DNA of 64,000 nt, from assembly GCF_048128805.1 (NCBI RefSeq), contig NC_136020.1, forward strand, positions 14,412,739 to 14,476,738, in the 5' to 3' direction. The stretch is from Centroberyx gerrardi. Its lineage: Eukaryota; Chordata; Actinopteri; Beryciformes; Berycidae. Each line of letters starts with the position of its first letter. Positions within the stretch are counted from its first letter, which is position 1. The position numbers were made by a program, and so were the translations under genes. Shown here one piece after another: positions 1 through 10,930 of the stretch. Below the pieces are notes generated by a model. That model saw only the letters and a program-made list of their open reading frames with translations. It did no database searches and was not told the origin of the DNA.

Positions 1-326
1 CACACAGACTTCATGAAGGCAATGGCCTGTTTACTTGGGTAATATGGTAAAAAACGATTTTAGCTTCCCATGGTCTCAGTCTGTGTCGATTTCAGTTAGC
101 ACCTATAAAAAAAAAAAAAGACTCTGACTCACAATATATGTATGCGACAGAGTAACATCTGCATGATCTTGAAAATGTGTCTCTGAGATAATGTGCCTTT
201 GCAGCAGGATGCCTTTAGAATTCATATCCATGGAGGCTGTATGACGCCATGCAATACCTAATACAATGCACTATGAACTACATACTCATTAATTTGATTC
301 TGTCTCCCTCCCTCTCTCTCTTTCTG

Positions 327-328
<2 letters not shown>

Positions 329-359
<31 letters not shown>
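329..359. repeat. (CA)n microsatellite
   Basis: Uninterrupted CA dinucleotide run following a CT-rich stretch. It creates the threonine/histidine and cysteine/valine runs seen in the short ORFs here, which are not genes. Confidence 0.95.
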
Positions 360-362
<3 letters not shown>

Positions 363-2283
363 TTGTCAATCATTCCCAATTGTGCAAGGCATTTGTTCAT
401 AAATTGCTGCAAAGTACGTGGGGCGGCACAGCGCTCTTCAATGAGCACAAGGCACAAATACATGAACATAATCGGCAGTGTGAATACAGGCACAGCAGTT
501 CACATGCCTATCATCTAGCAGGCAAGATCAAACAGACTGAATCACAGCTTGCAAAAGTTGAGTTATATAAGATCACCTATTATTCTCACGTGGGCTTGAT
601 TTTCGTGGCACTCCAGTGCACTCCAGTGCTGTGTGAACATACCGGTGGGTCAGGTGGTAATGATAATCATACGTCTATCATTCCTCAGATCCAGGTAGGT
701 GGCTGCCCTGCTAAAGGTTAAAAGGTGTGGGAGTGCCTGTGTGGCTTTTCAAAAGGCCCTCATTCATGTGGTTTCTGAGAAGTGAAACACCTACCTGTGT
801 AAAGTGGTCCACTTAAAAAATCATCTCTTTTGATCGAGCCATAAAACACCTCCATGCAGCTCCACAGACTCCTCAAATCTCTGGAAATATTCCACAGTCT
901 AAGTCAGGTTTGAAAAATTGTATAGAGAGTGATTATGTGTTTTATGTGCAATATTGTGTGCTTATCCTGTGTATTATGTGTATTTCCTTTTTAAAATGGA
1001 GTTGCTATGATGCATAACAAATCCATATCGTATCGTATGGTAATTGCAATATGGTAGTAATCATGGTCTATGCATAGAAAATAGAATAGTCATACTCAGG
1101 TCATAGTAAAGCTCTAAGAAAAGAAAGAAAAGAAAAATATAAGAAATATAAGAATATAGATATAAGAACATATCCTCAAATCCTCTGTAAAAGAAAAAAA
1201 ATAGTGCAACATATTATTTTAGTATTTACTACACTATGTTATTTATAGTATAACAATGAAGAGTAGGAATAGCACTCTCTCTAGCTACTGAAGGTGCCAG
1301 TGTGTTTCATAAGCCCCAGAACAGACACAGCAGCCTGCAGCTCTCTCAGGTAAAATATGAACTGCCCTGCTGCTGAGCACAAACAGCTTCTTTCCACTTT
1401 ACCCCAGGCAAGAGAAACCTGTCACACAATGTTCGGAGTGGGGTTCCCGGCGGCTGTGATGGACACAACAGCATGCTGCAGGAGTGACAACAAAAGCACA
1501 CACTGTAACACCATCACCTCTCAATATGAACACCCTACCATCACCGAGAAATTTAGCATGTTTCTTTTGTTTTGTCAGGGGTGAAGCGGTGATAACGTTA
1601 TAATCTCTGCTTTTGTATGTCTCTCCTCCATCATGGTGATTATGTCCCTCGTATCCATTGGTAACCGCTCTCGATTGGTTGAATTGCTCACGCTAAGATA
1701 CACTGTTCTGCACGCTTCAAAAATGATTCGGCAGGAAAACTCGAGACCCAAGACAATCTATCCATATTAAACCCAACTCATACCCATCTCATAGGTGCAT
1801 TATGCAGCTCAGTGAGCAGACTGTGCAAGAATCTTGGATTTTGTACTGATGAACGACTTTTTATTGTGCTGCATGAACTATTGACTCCTTGTCTGGTCTT
1901 TTTTTTCTGTATGCTATATGTAGTTTCTTATGTGCTTTTAATGGGGTTTCATGCAGTGAACACAGCCGGAAATATAAACGACCTCATTTATTTTCCTTGA
2001 CAACCTTCAATCCACCTCTGTTTGAGTTGTCAGGTTTGGTTGACTGAATGTAATGAATCTCTTTAATAAGTCTTTTAGCTATCTTGATTTTATTATTTTA
2101 TATAATTGTGTTTTTTATAATTAGAAAACATGGTTGAGTCTGGGTGATTCTGCCCCATTGATTGAATTTACTAGGCTATAATGGTGGCAGAGTAGCTGTT
2201 GCTCAATAAAGTAACATCAAATGCTGTCCTATTTACTTCTGTACTATTTCTTCTTTTGAATTACCCACTTTCCTACATGTTTT

Positions 2284-2336
2284 AGTAAACTAAAACATGT
2301 AGTAAGGGAGGCCCTTACTACATGTTTTAGTTTACT
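2284..2336. repeat. Perfect hairpin, 25-bp arms with 3-base loop
   Basis: Positions 2284-2308 are the exact reverse complement of 2312-2336, separated by AGG. A further partial copy of the arm (CTACATGTTTTAGT) sits just upstream at about 2273-2286, so three alternating copies occur in about 65 bp. It lies just 5' of the recognisable part of a LINE. Confidence 0.9.
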
Positions 2337-2379
2337 GACCTCCCCCAAAATTAACTATGATTTCATCCTGTCTCCTGTC

Positions 2380-4350
2380 TCACATAATGACAAACTAGAA
2401 AATATAATTACAGTACTTTGTGATTTCAATATAAATGTCAGTTGCCCATCACAATTGCTTGACATTAATTTTCTGCACCGTACTGAGTCTAAAAAACCCT
2501 TGCTAAATTAACAAAGAGGCCTTTACATTTAAAGGGACATACTCTTCACCAAGTTTTGTCTTCTGGTCCAATCCTAAGTAATGTTGAGACAAAAATGTCA
2601 GACTGTAAGGCGATTGTATTCAATGCACTATTACATCACTCTACCTCTAACTCTTGTTCACCTCTCCACTCTTACATTTTTACCTCCAACTCTGCAATCA
2701 AATTTATGGTGCCATTACTATCAAGGCCTCCTCTGAAAACACTGGTGAGGTAATCATACATGTTCAACCATTCTTGACTTTGAAAAGTTACGCCTCTTAC
2801 TCAAAACACAATACATCTTGTGGACCCACTGCATTATTGTCTATTGAGGCTACTGTTGGTGGAGAAATTGGTCTCTCTGCCTCTTCTACAATGGATTTCT
2901 ACCTGTATTATGATTGTTGAATGTTGGTGGAAAACGGCGACTCTAGAAAGAAGCCTGAAACCAAAACCTGACGTTTACTGTCAATGTTTTAGATCAAATT
3001 CCAATGTGGCTGCACTGGAAATATCTTGACGTGACATCAGATCATCTAAGTTTGGCCAGTCGGTGGGAATAAGAAAAATACCCCACCAAACAGCAAAATG
3101 GGCCCAGAATGTTTCGGGGTGGATTTTTCCTTTAAGGTTAGGGTTAACAGTGGATACTAGAGAATGTTTGATTCCAATTTTAAATCTTAATGCATTTGAC
3201 AGAGTAAATCATGTTATTTTAATTGACTGCATTCAGCACTGGGTGCCATGTCAGGCTCAGCACTGAACTGGCTCAGATCCAATCTTTCCCATAGCGCCTT
3301 CTCTGTCCTGAAAGAAAATTCATCATCTTCTCAGTAATCATCACCTGTAGAGATCCACAACACTCAATTCTGAGATTCTGAGCCCCGTCCTCTCTCCACA
3401 TGCTCTCCATAAGCAACATCACTCAATAAACATAATGTCTCTTGCCATTGCTATGCAGACAGTACTCACTTATACCTCCTACTGACTCTAACTACATAAT
3501 TGTCACATAGATATCAAGTGCTTGACGTCTCAAAATTGTTTACATCTCAATCTAAATGAGTCTGTTAGTCTATCCTCCAGCACAGTGGATAGAAACTCAG
3601 AAGTGATTTTTGACAATGCCTTGACTTTTGAAGAGCAGAGAGGACAGTGCAGTCCTGCTTCCTGAAACTGGGAGAAATAAAAAAAATAATCAAGTAATTT
3701 TTATCCCCCACAGATTCAGAGGAGGTCATCCATGCATATATATGTTCTTGTTTAGACTACAACAACTCTGTCTGCTCCTCCCTAAAAGTATCGCTGGTTA
3801 TGATATAGATTCTGATTTTAAAATTATATTGATAAAGTTAAGGCTGAGTCTGGCCCCTAGCTAGAAAGCAGCTTGTTTAATCCCCTAGTGATACCCTTGG
3901 TCAGAGCTCTTCTAACTGTCCTGCAGTCTCTGCTCAAGACTACAGGTGACTAAAGGTGCACTTTTGCCATGCATGTACTGCTGCATATGTTTTATGTTTT
4001 GCGTCTTTGTCCTTTTTCTACCATGTTTCTCATGTGTTCTTTTTGCTGAATGGCGAGGCTCGTGATCAAGAATTCCAATGCATTTTTATGTAAATGGCAA
4101 ATAAACTTGAAACTTGAAACTTGAAGACCCCTAGAATTCTGGCCTGAGGAGCTTAGGCTAGCTATTCATCTTTTAAATCACTCTTTAAAATGCACTTTAT
4201 ACCTTTATATTTTGTAATGTTTTATTTAGGCTATTTGCATTTTTTTTTATTCCTTTAGTTTTCCTTGTTTTAATGCCTCTCTGTAAAGCACTTTTTAAAC
4301 TCTGCTTTTAGATAGGCTACAGTATGTGCTGTATAAATGTAGTTCCATTA
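2380..4350 (+). mobile_element. Decayed L2-like LINE, endonuclease to 3' tail
   Basis: Several frames, broken by stops and frameshifts, resemble fish L2/CR1-group ORF2. Endonuclease pieces read like 'CDFNINV' (about 2420) and 'GHTLHQVLSSG' (about 2537). Reverse-transcriptase pieces read like 'NAFDRVNHVILIDCIQHWV' (about 3190-3248), then a 'SLHMLSISNI...CYADS.HLY' box (about 3395-3475), and 'LGVIFDNALTF' without its first residues (about 3605). The 3' end (about 4285-4345) has the usual 'TGTAAAGCACTTT ... GCTGTATAAATG' tail. The element is dead. An unrelated 3'-tail fragment interrupts it at about 3889-4127. The family is assigned from remembered motif shape, not from a search. Confidence 0.75.
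3889..4127 (+). mobile_element. Nested retroelement 3' end with (AACTTGA)3 tail
   Basis: A short insert ends in 'AATAAACTTGAAACTTGAAACTTGAAG', that is, three tandem AACTTGA units after an AATAAA-like motif, as seen at the 3' ends of several fish non-LTR elements. The 7-bp word CCCCTAG flanks it at 3882-3888 and 4128-4134, a possible target-site duplication. It interrupts the L2-like LINE. Confidence 0.5.
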
Positions 4351-4910
4351 TTATTGCTGTTGATTATGTTTTTGTTGTGACATCATGGTATTTGTATCAG
4401 TTGTTCTTGCAGTGTTTTCATTGTGAATCCTGTCTGCACACCAAATTTCCAATAAAGTTTGAATCGAATCAAATCATCGTTTGAGATGCTTGCTCCTAGT
4501 CAGGTGGACTTGACACTGCGTTTTAACCATAATGTCACATAGGATCAATTATGTGTTATTCAACTGGGGAAAATTCATGTTTTGGAAGAATGGATGGTCG
4601 ATGTGAATGTTATTTTGAGCAACACTTTGTGACAAAAGTGTGTCTCAATTGATACACTAAAGTACAGGCCTGACACTGTCATTCAGAACAGAGTAGATGG
4701 TCCTGCCTCTCCTACAAATTGATGGCCCCCACTTATCAAAGCAGCTCGTACGGCCAGAGTGAAACACTTGTTGCTGTGGACAACTGGTGCGCAAAAGGAG
4801 GAGGATTTGTAGGACTGTCTCTGGGCCAGCATGGCGTTAATCAAACATCTCCAAAAATAACGTTAATTGAACCCAGAAGTTACAGCAAAATCGGAAGCAA
4901 AGGGGGGAAA

Positions 4911-6772
4911 ATGAGCGATCAAATGAATCACAGCGGCAACAGCACCGAAAAGCCAACAAAGGTGGATGGAGAAGTGCATGGGCGTTTTGCGCTCATCAGA
5001 GCTGCAGTTCTGGGATTGATTTTCTTGCTTGCCACATGTGGGAATCTGTTCTTTTTGGGCACACTTTGGAAGAAGCGAAAGAGAAACACGAGGACCCAGC
5101 TGTTCCTGCTGCACCTGTGCTTGGCGGATCTGGTGGTCGCTTTCTTCCAAGTCTTACCGCAGCTCTCCATTGAAATTACGCACAGGTTCAGAGGCACTGA
5201 CTTTGTGTGCCGGTCTGTGAAATACCTGCAGGTGGTCGGCATGTTTGCCTCTACATACATGATAGTGGCTATGACCATAGACCGCTACCATGCGGTCTGC
5301 AGGCCGATGGTTTCCTTCTTCAAGGGATCATTTCGGAGGTACCTCTCCATCGGCGCGGCGTGGCTGGTCTCCCTCGCCTTCAGCACACCGCAGCTGTTCA
5401 TCTTCTCCCTCCAAGAGGTGGAGGAGAACCAGTACGACTGCTGGGCAACATTTATTGAACCGTGGGGGAGCAGGATATACATCAGCTGGATCACTCTGTC
5501 GGTGTTTGCCCTCCCCGCCGTCATTCTACTCTATTGCCAAATAAGAATATGCACAAGCATCTACTTCAACATGAAGAGGAAGGCGCTGCAGGCGGGACGC
5601 ACGGGCACCAAGGGGGTGTCCAGCGCGATGCTGAAGACGGTGAAAATGACATTTGTTATTATAATGGTATACACAGTCTGCTGGAGCCCGTTCTTTGTTG
5701 TCCAGCTGTGGTCTGCCTGGAGCCCAAGCAGCGCGCCTACAAAAGGTTAGTGTGGACATATTTGAATTAAAAGCATGGCATCATTGTATTGTTTAAAGCA
5801 AGGATTCCAAACTTCTTCCAGTATCCAAACTCCAGTATCCAAACTCACTTAGAATTGCATAACTGTCTGTATGGAGAGTGAAACCTAAAAACAAAAGTCA
5901 TCCTTATCCATTCTCTCATTGTGCTGACCTCTAGTGAATGAAATAATAGTGAAATATAACTGTTCCTCATGTTACTGGAGGACTTGGGGATGCCAAGATC
6001 ACCGCTAAAATGACATTTGGAAGTGTATTTGTTAGTGATTACTGTGGATCCAATAAAGAAACTGAGTGTAGCCTACTGAGCCTGTGTGTGGGGAAATACC
6101 ACTCAGAATTTAAGAAGGTCTGATGAGTATTTATGAAAACGGACAGCATTTTTAATGAGCCAGAGGAAAAATATCCTAAAATGTGATGTGATTTTGGAGT
6201 ATAGTCTGGAATAGTCTGCTGATCTATTATCAATGAACAAGACAGTTTGTTTAATCTTTTATGTCCAACCTAGCTTTTTATTCAAATAAGGTATCAGTTC
6301 TGCACCTTATGCCCAGAAAATCTGAAGAATGTCTCAGCCACCTTTCCAATTCTTTCTTTATAGAGCTGCACATCAGACAGTAGTTTACAGACCAAACTGC
6401 CTCAGTGCCTAGAAATCACTTATTGTAAAGCTTAAATTTCTCCTTGATGATCTACATTGGTGTCATTGTGTATATGAATGAATGAATGAATGAATGAATG
6501 AATGAATGAATGAAATTTTATCATGCCAAATGAATGGCCCATCCCAGAGATTACATGACACAGTGTTTTGCAAACAAAAAAACTGCCATATAGGGCAAGG
6601 CTCAGATGGAGAGGGAGCCCTGGATGACCCAGTGTATAATTGTGTTTGTTCACATATTTCTCTCTCTCTCTCTCTCTCTCCCTCTCTCTCAGGTCCAGTG
6701 TTTGTCATCATCATGTTGCTTGCCAGTCTCAACAGCTGCACCAACCCTTGGATATACCTCTACTACAGCTAA
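4911..6772 (+). CDS. avpr2: V2-type vasopressin/vasotocin receptor, no C-tail
   Basis: Rhodopsin-class GPCR of the vasopressin/oxytocin family. V2 types bind vasotocin at the cell surface and normally signal through Gs and cAMP. Coding exons are 4911-5745 and 6693-6772 (join phase 1, AAAG|GTTAGT and CTCTCAG|GT), encoding 304 aa. The intron after TM6 is the family's classic position. Visible features: N-glycosylation sites at N6 and N10, the TM1 GN at 44-45, C100-C177 disulfide, DRY at 124-126, CWSP in TM6 at 257-260, NPWIY at 296-300. Phrases such as VLPQLSIEITHRFRG and VKYLQVVGMFASTYM resemble V2 more than V1/OXTR. An in-frame ATG at 4719 would add 64 aa. I prefer 4911 because A is at -3 and the N-terminus is then about 36 aa, the usual length. 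The protein stops four residues after NPWIY, beside a poly-A run, so the usual palmitoylated and phosphorylated tail is absent. It may be a pseudogene, a truncated receptor or a mis-assembly. V2 subtype not resolved. Confidence 0.88.
6475..6514. repeat. (GAAT)n microsatellite
   Basis: About ten tandem GAAT units inside the single intron of the receptor gene. Confidence 0.95.
6659..6692 (+). promoter_or_regulatory. (CT)n polypyrimidine tract of receptor exon 2
   Basis: A CT microsatellite runs directly into the splice acceptor AG at 6691-6692 and so supplies the whole polypyrimidine tract for the last receptor exon. Its length is likely to vary between individuals. Confidence 0.8.
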
Positions 6773-8480
6773 AAAAAAAAAAAATAAAAAATAAAAAAGC
6801 CAGAGCTGCAAGATGTAACAGAGTGAAACTATCACCGATGTTTCATGAACATGTCTGTGGATGAAGATGTCTGATGGTGACAAACCCAAAGCACAAAGAA
6901 CCAAAGTTCCATCACTGATGTTGTGTTCAAGCCCATCAGATGATGTATGTTTAAATCTATATCAACATAAGCATCGTAATATAAAACTACCACAACTTGT
7001 CAAACAGAGAGGTCACACTCTTAGAGGATTAGATGGTTAAACATAGACAGTTGACAGATGAGTCCTATATGATTTGGAGCTCAGAATATACAGTATGTGT
7101 AAAATAACAAAACATTGGCAATGGAAACCACAAGGAAAGAAACATACACATGTGATCTACCATCAGCTTCCATCAGAAGTGATGGAAGACAGATGATGCT
7201 CTCAAACAGTGGATGTCTAGAAAGGTCCAGCAGTGGCAATACAGGACTCTAGACAATGCAAAGCAACAGGACTGCTTCATGAAAAATGCTTAGAGCTGAT
7301 GGCGATAGGTCTGGCCCTGCACTACACACAACCAGGTTACACACAGAATCTGCAGTCCATCTTATCTGCAGACAATACAAATGACACAGCGTCTTCATCT
7401 TGGATCCCTGCTTGACCACCCTGCACCAGATCCAGCTCTAGTTTCAGCTTTCTTTATCAAATTAACAGAGAGCAGAGAAAGATAAGTTTCATCGAGAAGA
7501 AACAGAACATCTGATGTCAGGAGGACTGACGTTACAGGATGATTTGTAAAAAAAAATACTTCAAGAGGTTTACCTGATGAGTGTCATGCCAGTTCATCTA
7601 CACATGTGGGTTCCTATTAATGAAGAGGTTGTTTTGTGAGTTGTGAATTCCTGTTGGCCTCATGCAGTATTTGCCAAGTACAGTTTTGCCAGTTAAGTGT
7701 AGCTTAAGTGTCGATGTTCTGAATAATCGTGTATTAATTCAGCAACCTCAAAACATATTTTCATATCTTGTTTTCAACCTCCACTGGCATCTCAAATTGA
7801 AACATTTAACAGAATAAACTAATCGGCACAGTGACTCTCTGTAGTTTAAGTGTGCATATTATAATTAAACCCATTCAGGTCTAACAAGGCTTTTGTGATT
7901 GGCTTTTGTTTTACTACTACTTTGTTTTTACTTTACAATGTACAATACTGTCATTCATACAGCACCCAAGGATGATAAAATAATAATAAACCATAAAATA
8001 ATAAACCATAAAAAAAACAAAAAAAAAACAACAAACATGAATACATTTGAAAGATATAAGCCTGATTTTTCATACTATACACAATCTACAGAGAAAAATA
8101 TTGTTGGCTACAAATCATCTACAAATCCACGCACCCATTTGTTTTGTTTGTTTGTTGGTAGGTTTCTTTCTTTTGTTTGTTTTGAGGCGAGATGTTTTTG
8201 TGTTTATTTACATCTTTTATTTCTGGTTGTATTACTTTGCTTCTATGTATTATCACTGTGCAAATAAGCAAATTAACTAAACGCAACACTGAAAAATAAA
8301 GATACTGTACCTGATCTTCATTATAATAAATCAGTAATGACCCTCCATTAGTTACAGTATCATCAAGCTCCTTTCCACCTGCAACAGCAAGGGAAACCTG
8401 TTACTACAAAATACATCTAATTTGTTTCTACTGCACAGATCAAAAAAAAAACAAAAACTTTTCTTCATTGCACCACCTGA
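6773..8480. other. Intergenic, no gene seen
   Basis: Begins with an A-rich run immediately after the receptor stop codon (about 6770-6797), then AT-rich sequence with short chance ORFs. Nothing recognisable otherwise. The interval before the next LINE tail is unannotated. Confidence 0.55.
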
Positions 8481-8489
8481 ATAGAATTG

Positions 8490-8715
8490 AAGGCAGCTGA
8501 GCTTTAGTAGATTTTCATCTTTTAAATCACTTCTCAAAACGTACTTTTATCATAAGGCCTTTCTGTAATCTTTGGCTTTATCCATTTTTTCCAGTTATTT
8601 GTCTTTCCCTACGGCGGGGAATATTGCTCTGTTTTATTGATCAATGTCAATTTTGAATTTTGTTTCTGCTTGGTTGCGAAGCACTTTGTAAGTTTGACAA
8701 GTATTATTACTACAC
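8490..8715 (+). mobile_element. L2-like LINE 3' end fragment
   Basis: Shares the phrase 'TTTTCATCTTTTAAATCACTT' region (about 8512-8532) and the 'GCGAAGCACTTTGTAAGTTTGACAAGTATTATTA' ending (about 8678-8708) with the LINE tails at about 4160-4345 and 60265-60520. It is a 5'-truncated, decayed copy without coding capacity. Confidence 0.65.
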
Positions 8716-8719
8716 TACA

Positions 8720-9142
8720 CTGTACTTTGAGATCAGGATCTGGTCCCCAGAGCCTCCATTAGTCCCCTAATGCACTGAGATGGCACTTTGCTGTCACTCA
8801 GAGATGCAGAGATACACGACTACAACAAAGTTGTTTCATTAATAATTTCGGAAATCCGTTCTCTTAATCGTTGATAGTGCAGCAGAATCCAGAGTCATAA
8901 GGGAAATAATGTCTCAAACTTAATGTGTCATCCTGCAACATTTGCAAGTGATGAAACACCCTGGAGTCATTTGAAATCATATTTTATGTACAAATCCTTT
9001 CTTGAGTGCAATCCATCATTTTGTAATTTAGTCTAGATTTATTCAAAACCAATTTATTCTGCCTGCAGTCCACACATTTTCCTATTAGCAAAGACTCTCT
9101 AAAGTTTATGTTCAAAGATGAGCTCACAGGTGCACACGTACG

Positions 9143-9182
<40 letters not shown>

Positions 9183-10430
9183 GGAAGACAATGAAAAAAG
9201 GGTAGCAAATTAGAAATAATTGCATTTGCACATAGAAACACACAGAAACTCCATTAAAACAATGTAATTAATGGACATTCCCTGTTCCAGACAAGAGAAA
9301 TTGTGTGATAAAGCCTTTCAGAGGTAATACACTGACGCCAGGCTTGTTTTTCTCATGTGTCATGCAACTTAAGTGCCTGTCATGCATGATTTTGAATGGG
9401 AAAATAGATACGGTGCATCAGGCAGGCAATCTCAGTCTCAATATCAAATTTCCATCAACATTCATCCCTCAGATATGGTTTACTAGCAGACAATGATCAC
9501 AGTGACAATGATGACAGACAATGGATTACTTTCCTCAGAGGTGTGGGTGGGAATAGATGTTTAACATTGTCTCACCAATCCACTCCACACTGTACCAGAA
9601 ATTCTTTGCCCAGGCTTACAGAGGTGCAGACAGCCTGTGGCGATTTCCTTTCTAGAAAGACATTTCAAACAGGATTAGGCATCACAGTTGGACAAAACAC
9701 TCTGGTGACTAAGTCAGAGCCTAAGGGTTGAAAAGTGGGGAGACAAATCATAGGCCTACTGCTGGTCCCATTTCATGTCTTCATGGGAGATATACAGTAC
9801 GTACATATATATATATATATATATATATAAAATCACCATGAATGTGGTGGACACAGACATATTACCCTGAGAAGCGATTATAGAAATACATAAAGGATTT
9901 ACACTATATTTTATTAGTGTATTCTACATTAAAATATCCACATTGCTGTGATGTTTTATGTTTTTAATTTATAGCAGAATATTTTAGACTTGCAACAATT
10001 CTCTTAAAGTTAGACAGTGCCTAGGATTGCAGAATAACAGGTTGGCACTGACAATCAAGTGCAACATAGAAATACATGAGCTTGCAAGGACATGATTGTT
10101 GGTGATTCAAGGACACTGTAGTCTGCATCATTACAGCTGTGATGGCTGCTGTTGTTGCTGTCAGAAACATTGACGATGTGTACTAACATAGTATGAAATA
10201 CTGCTCCACTCAAGTGAATACCTCAGTTTTAGATGTAATGATTTTGTCACCTGTGCATCAGATCAAAATTAAAACTTGATGTTTCAGACTTGAGGCAGTA
10301 TATTTACTCTTCAAACAATGAATGTCATTGACACTGATAAAGTCAACTGACTGATGAAATAACACAAAATGCAAATACAGTAGACTAGCTAACTGTAACA
10401 AAAACAATTTTCATACACAGGTTTTCATAC
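8720..10430. other. Intergenic, microsatellites only
   Basis: A CA run at about 9144-9178 and an AT run at about 9804-9829. No exon or domain seen. Part of the 3' end of this stretch may be the 3' untranslated region of thap5, which is transcribed leftward from 12855. Confidence 0.55.
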
Positions 10431-10930
10431 GCAAGTTCAGAAAATGATGATAAAATACAATACAATAGGCTGTCTATTTGGCTGCATTACTTTAATAAAA
10501 GCACAACAGCAGAAGACCAATAAATAAGTTAAGAAATGTATTAATGACATCTGATTTCCATTCATGGAGAAACTGTAAGGACACAAAACGGCAACACATG
10601 GATACAGAAGAGCTGTAACAGCAACAAGCCACTGAGAATCAATGCTTCCATTAAGATTTGAAATGCTTTCTATGAAGATGGTCACACAGTGCCACCATGT
10701 GGAGACAGCCAGAAGATGACAGTTATAATTGTAAGATGGAAATATGTTGTTTTTTTCAATTGTCAGTAAGAATAATTCTGTGAGAAATAGAGTAAAATGC
10801 GTTCAGAAGATGGTAGCATAAGTGCAACATGTCTGTGAATGTGACTCACTGTGAATCAATAGCAACAACTAAAATACAAGCACATCCCCAGTCTCACTCA
10901 GGAGCCCATAACTGTCAATCACTTGCAACA

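Larger units (their letters stand above)
1..2380. other. Non-coding 5' stretch, no gene seen
   Basis: AT-rich sequence with short chance ORFs only. A CA microsatellite lies at about 329-359. A perfect 25-bp inverted repeat with a 3-base loop lies at 2284-2336 and is listed separately. None of the open frames shows a recognisable domain or a convincing exon with both splice sites. Confidence 0.6.

Noticed and set aside
2556-3266. Series of short plus-strand ORFs taken as small genes
   Set aside because: They are frameshifted pieces of a decayed L2-like LINE ORF2, recognisable by endonuclease and reverse-transcriptase motifs in different frames.
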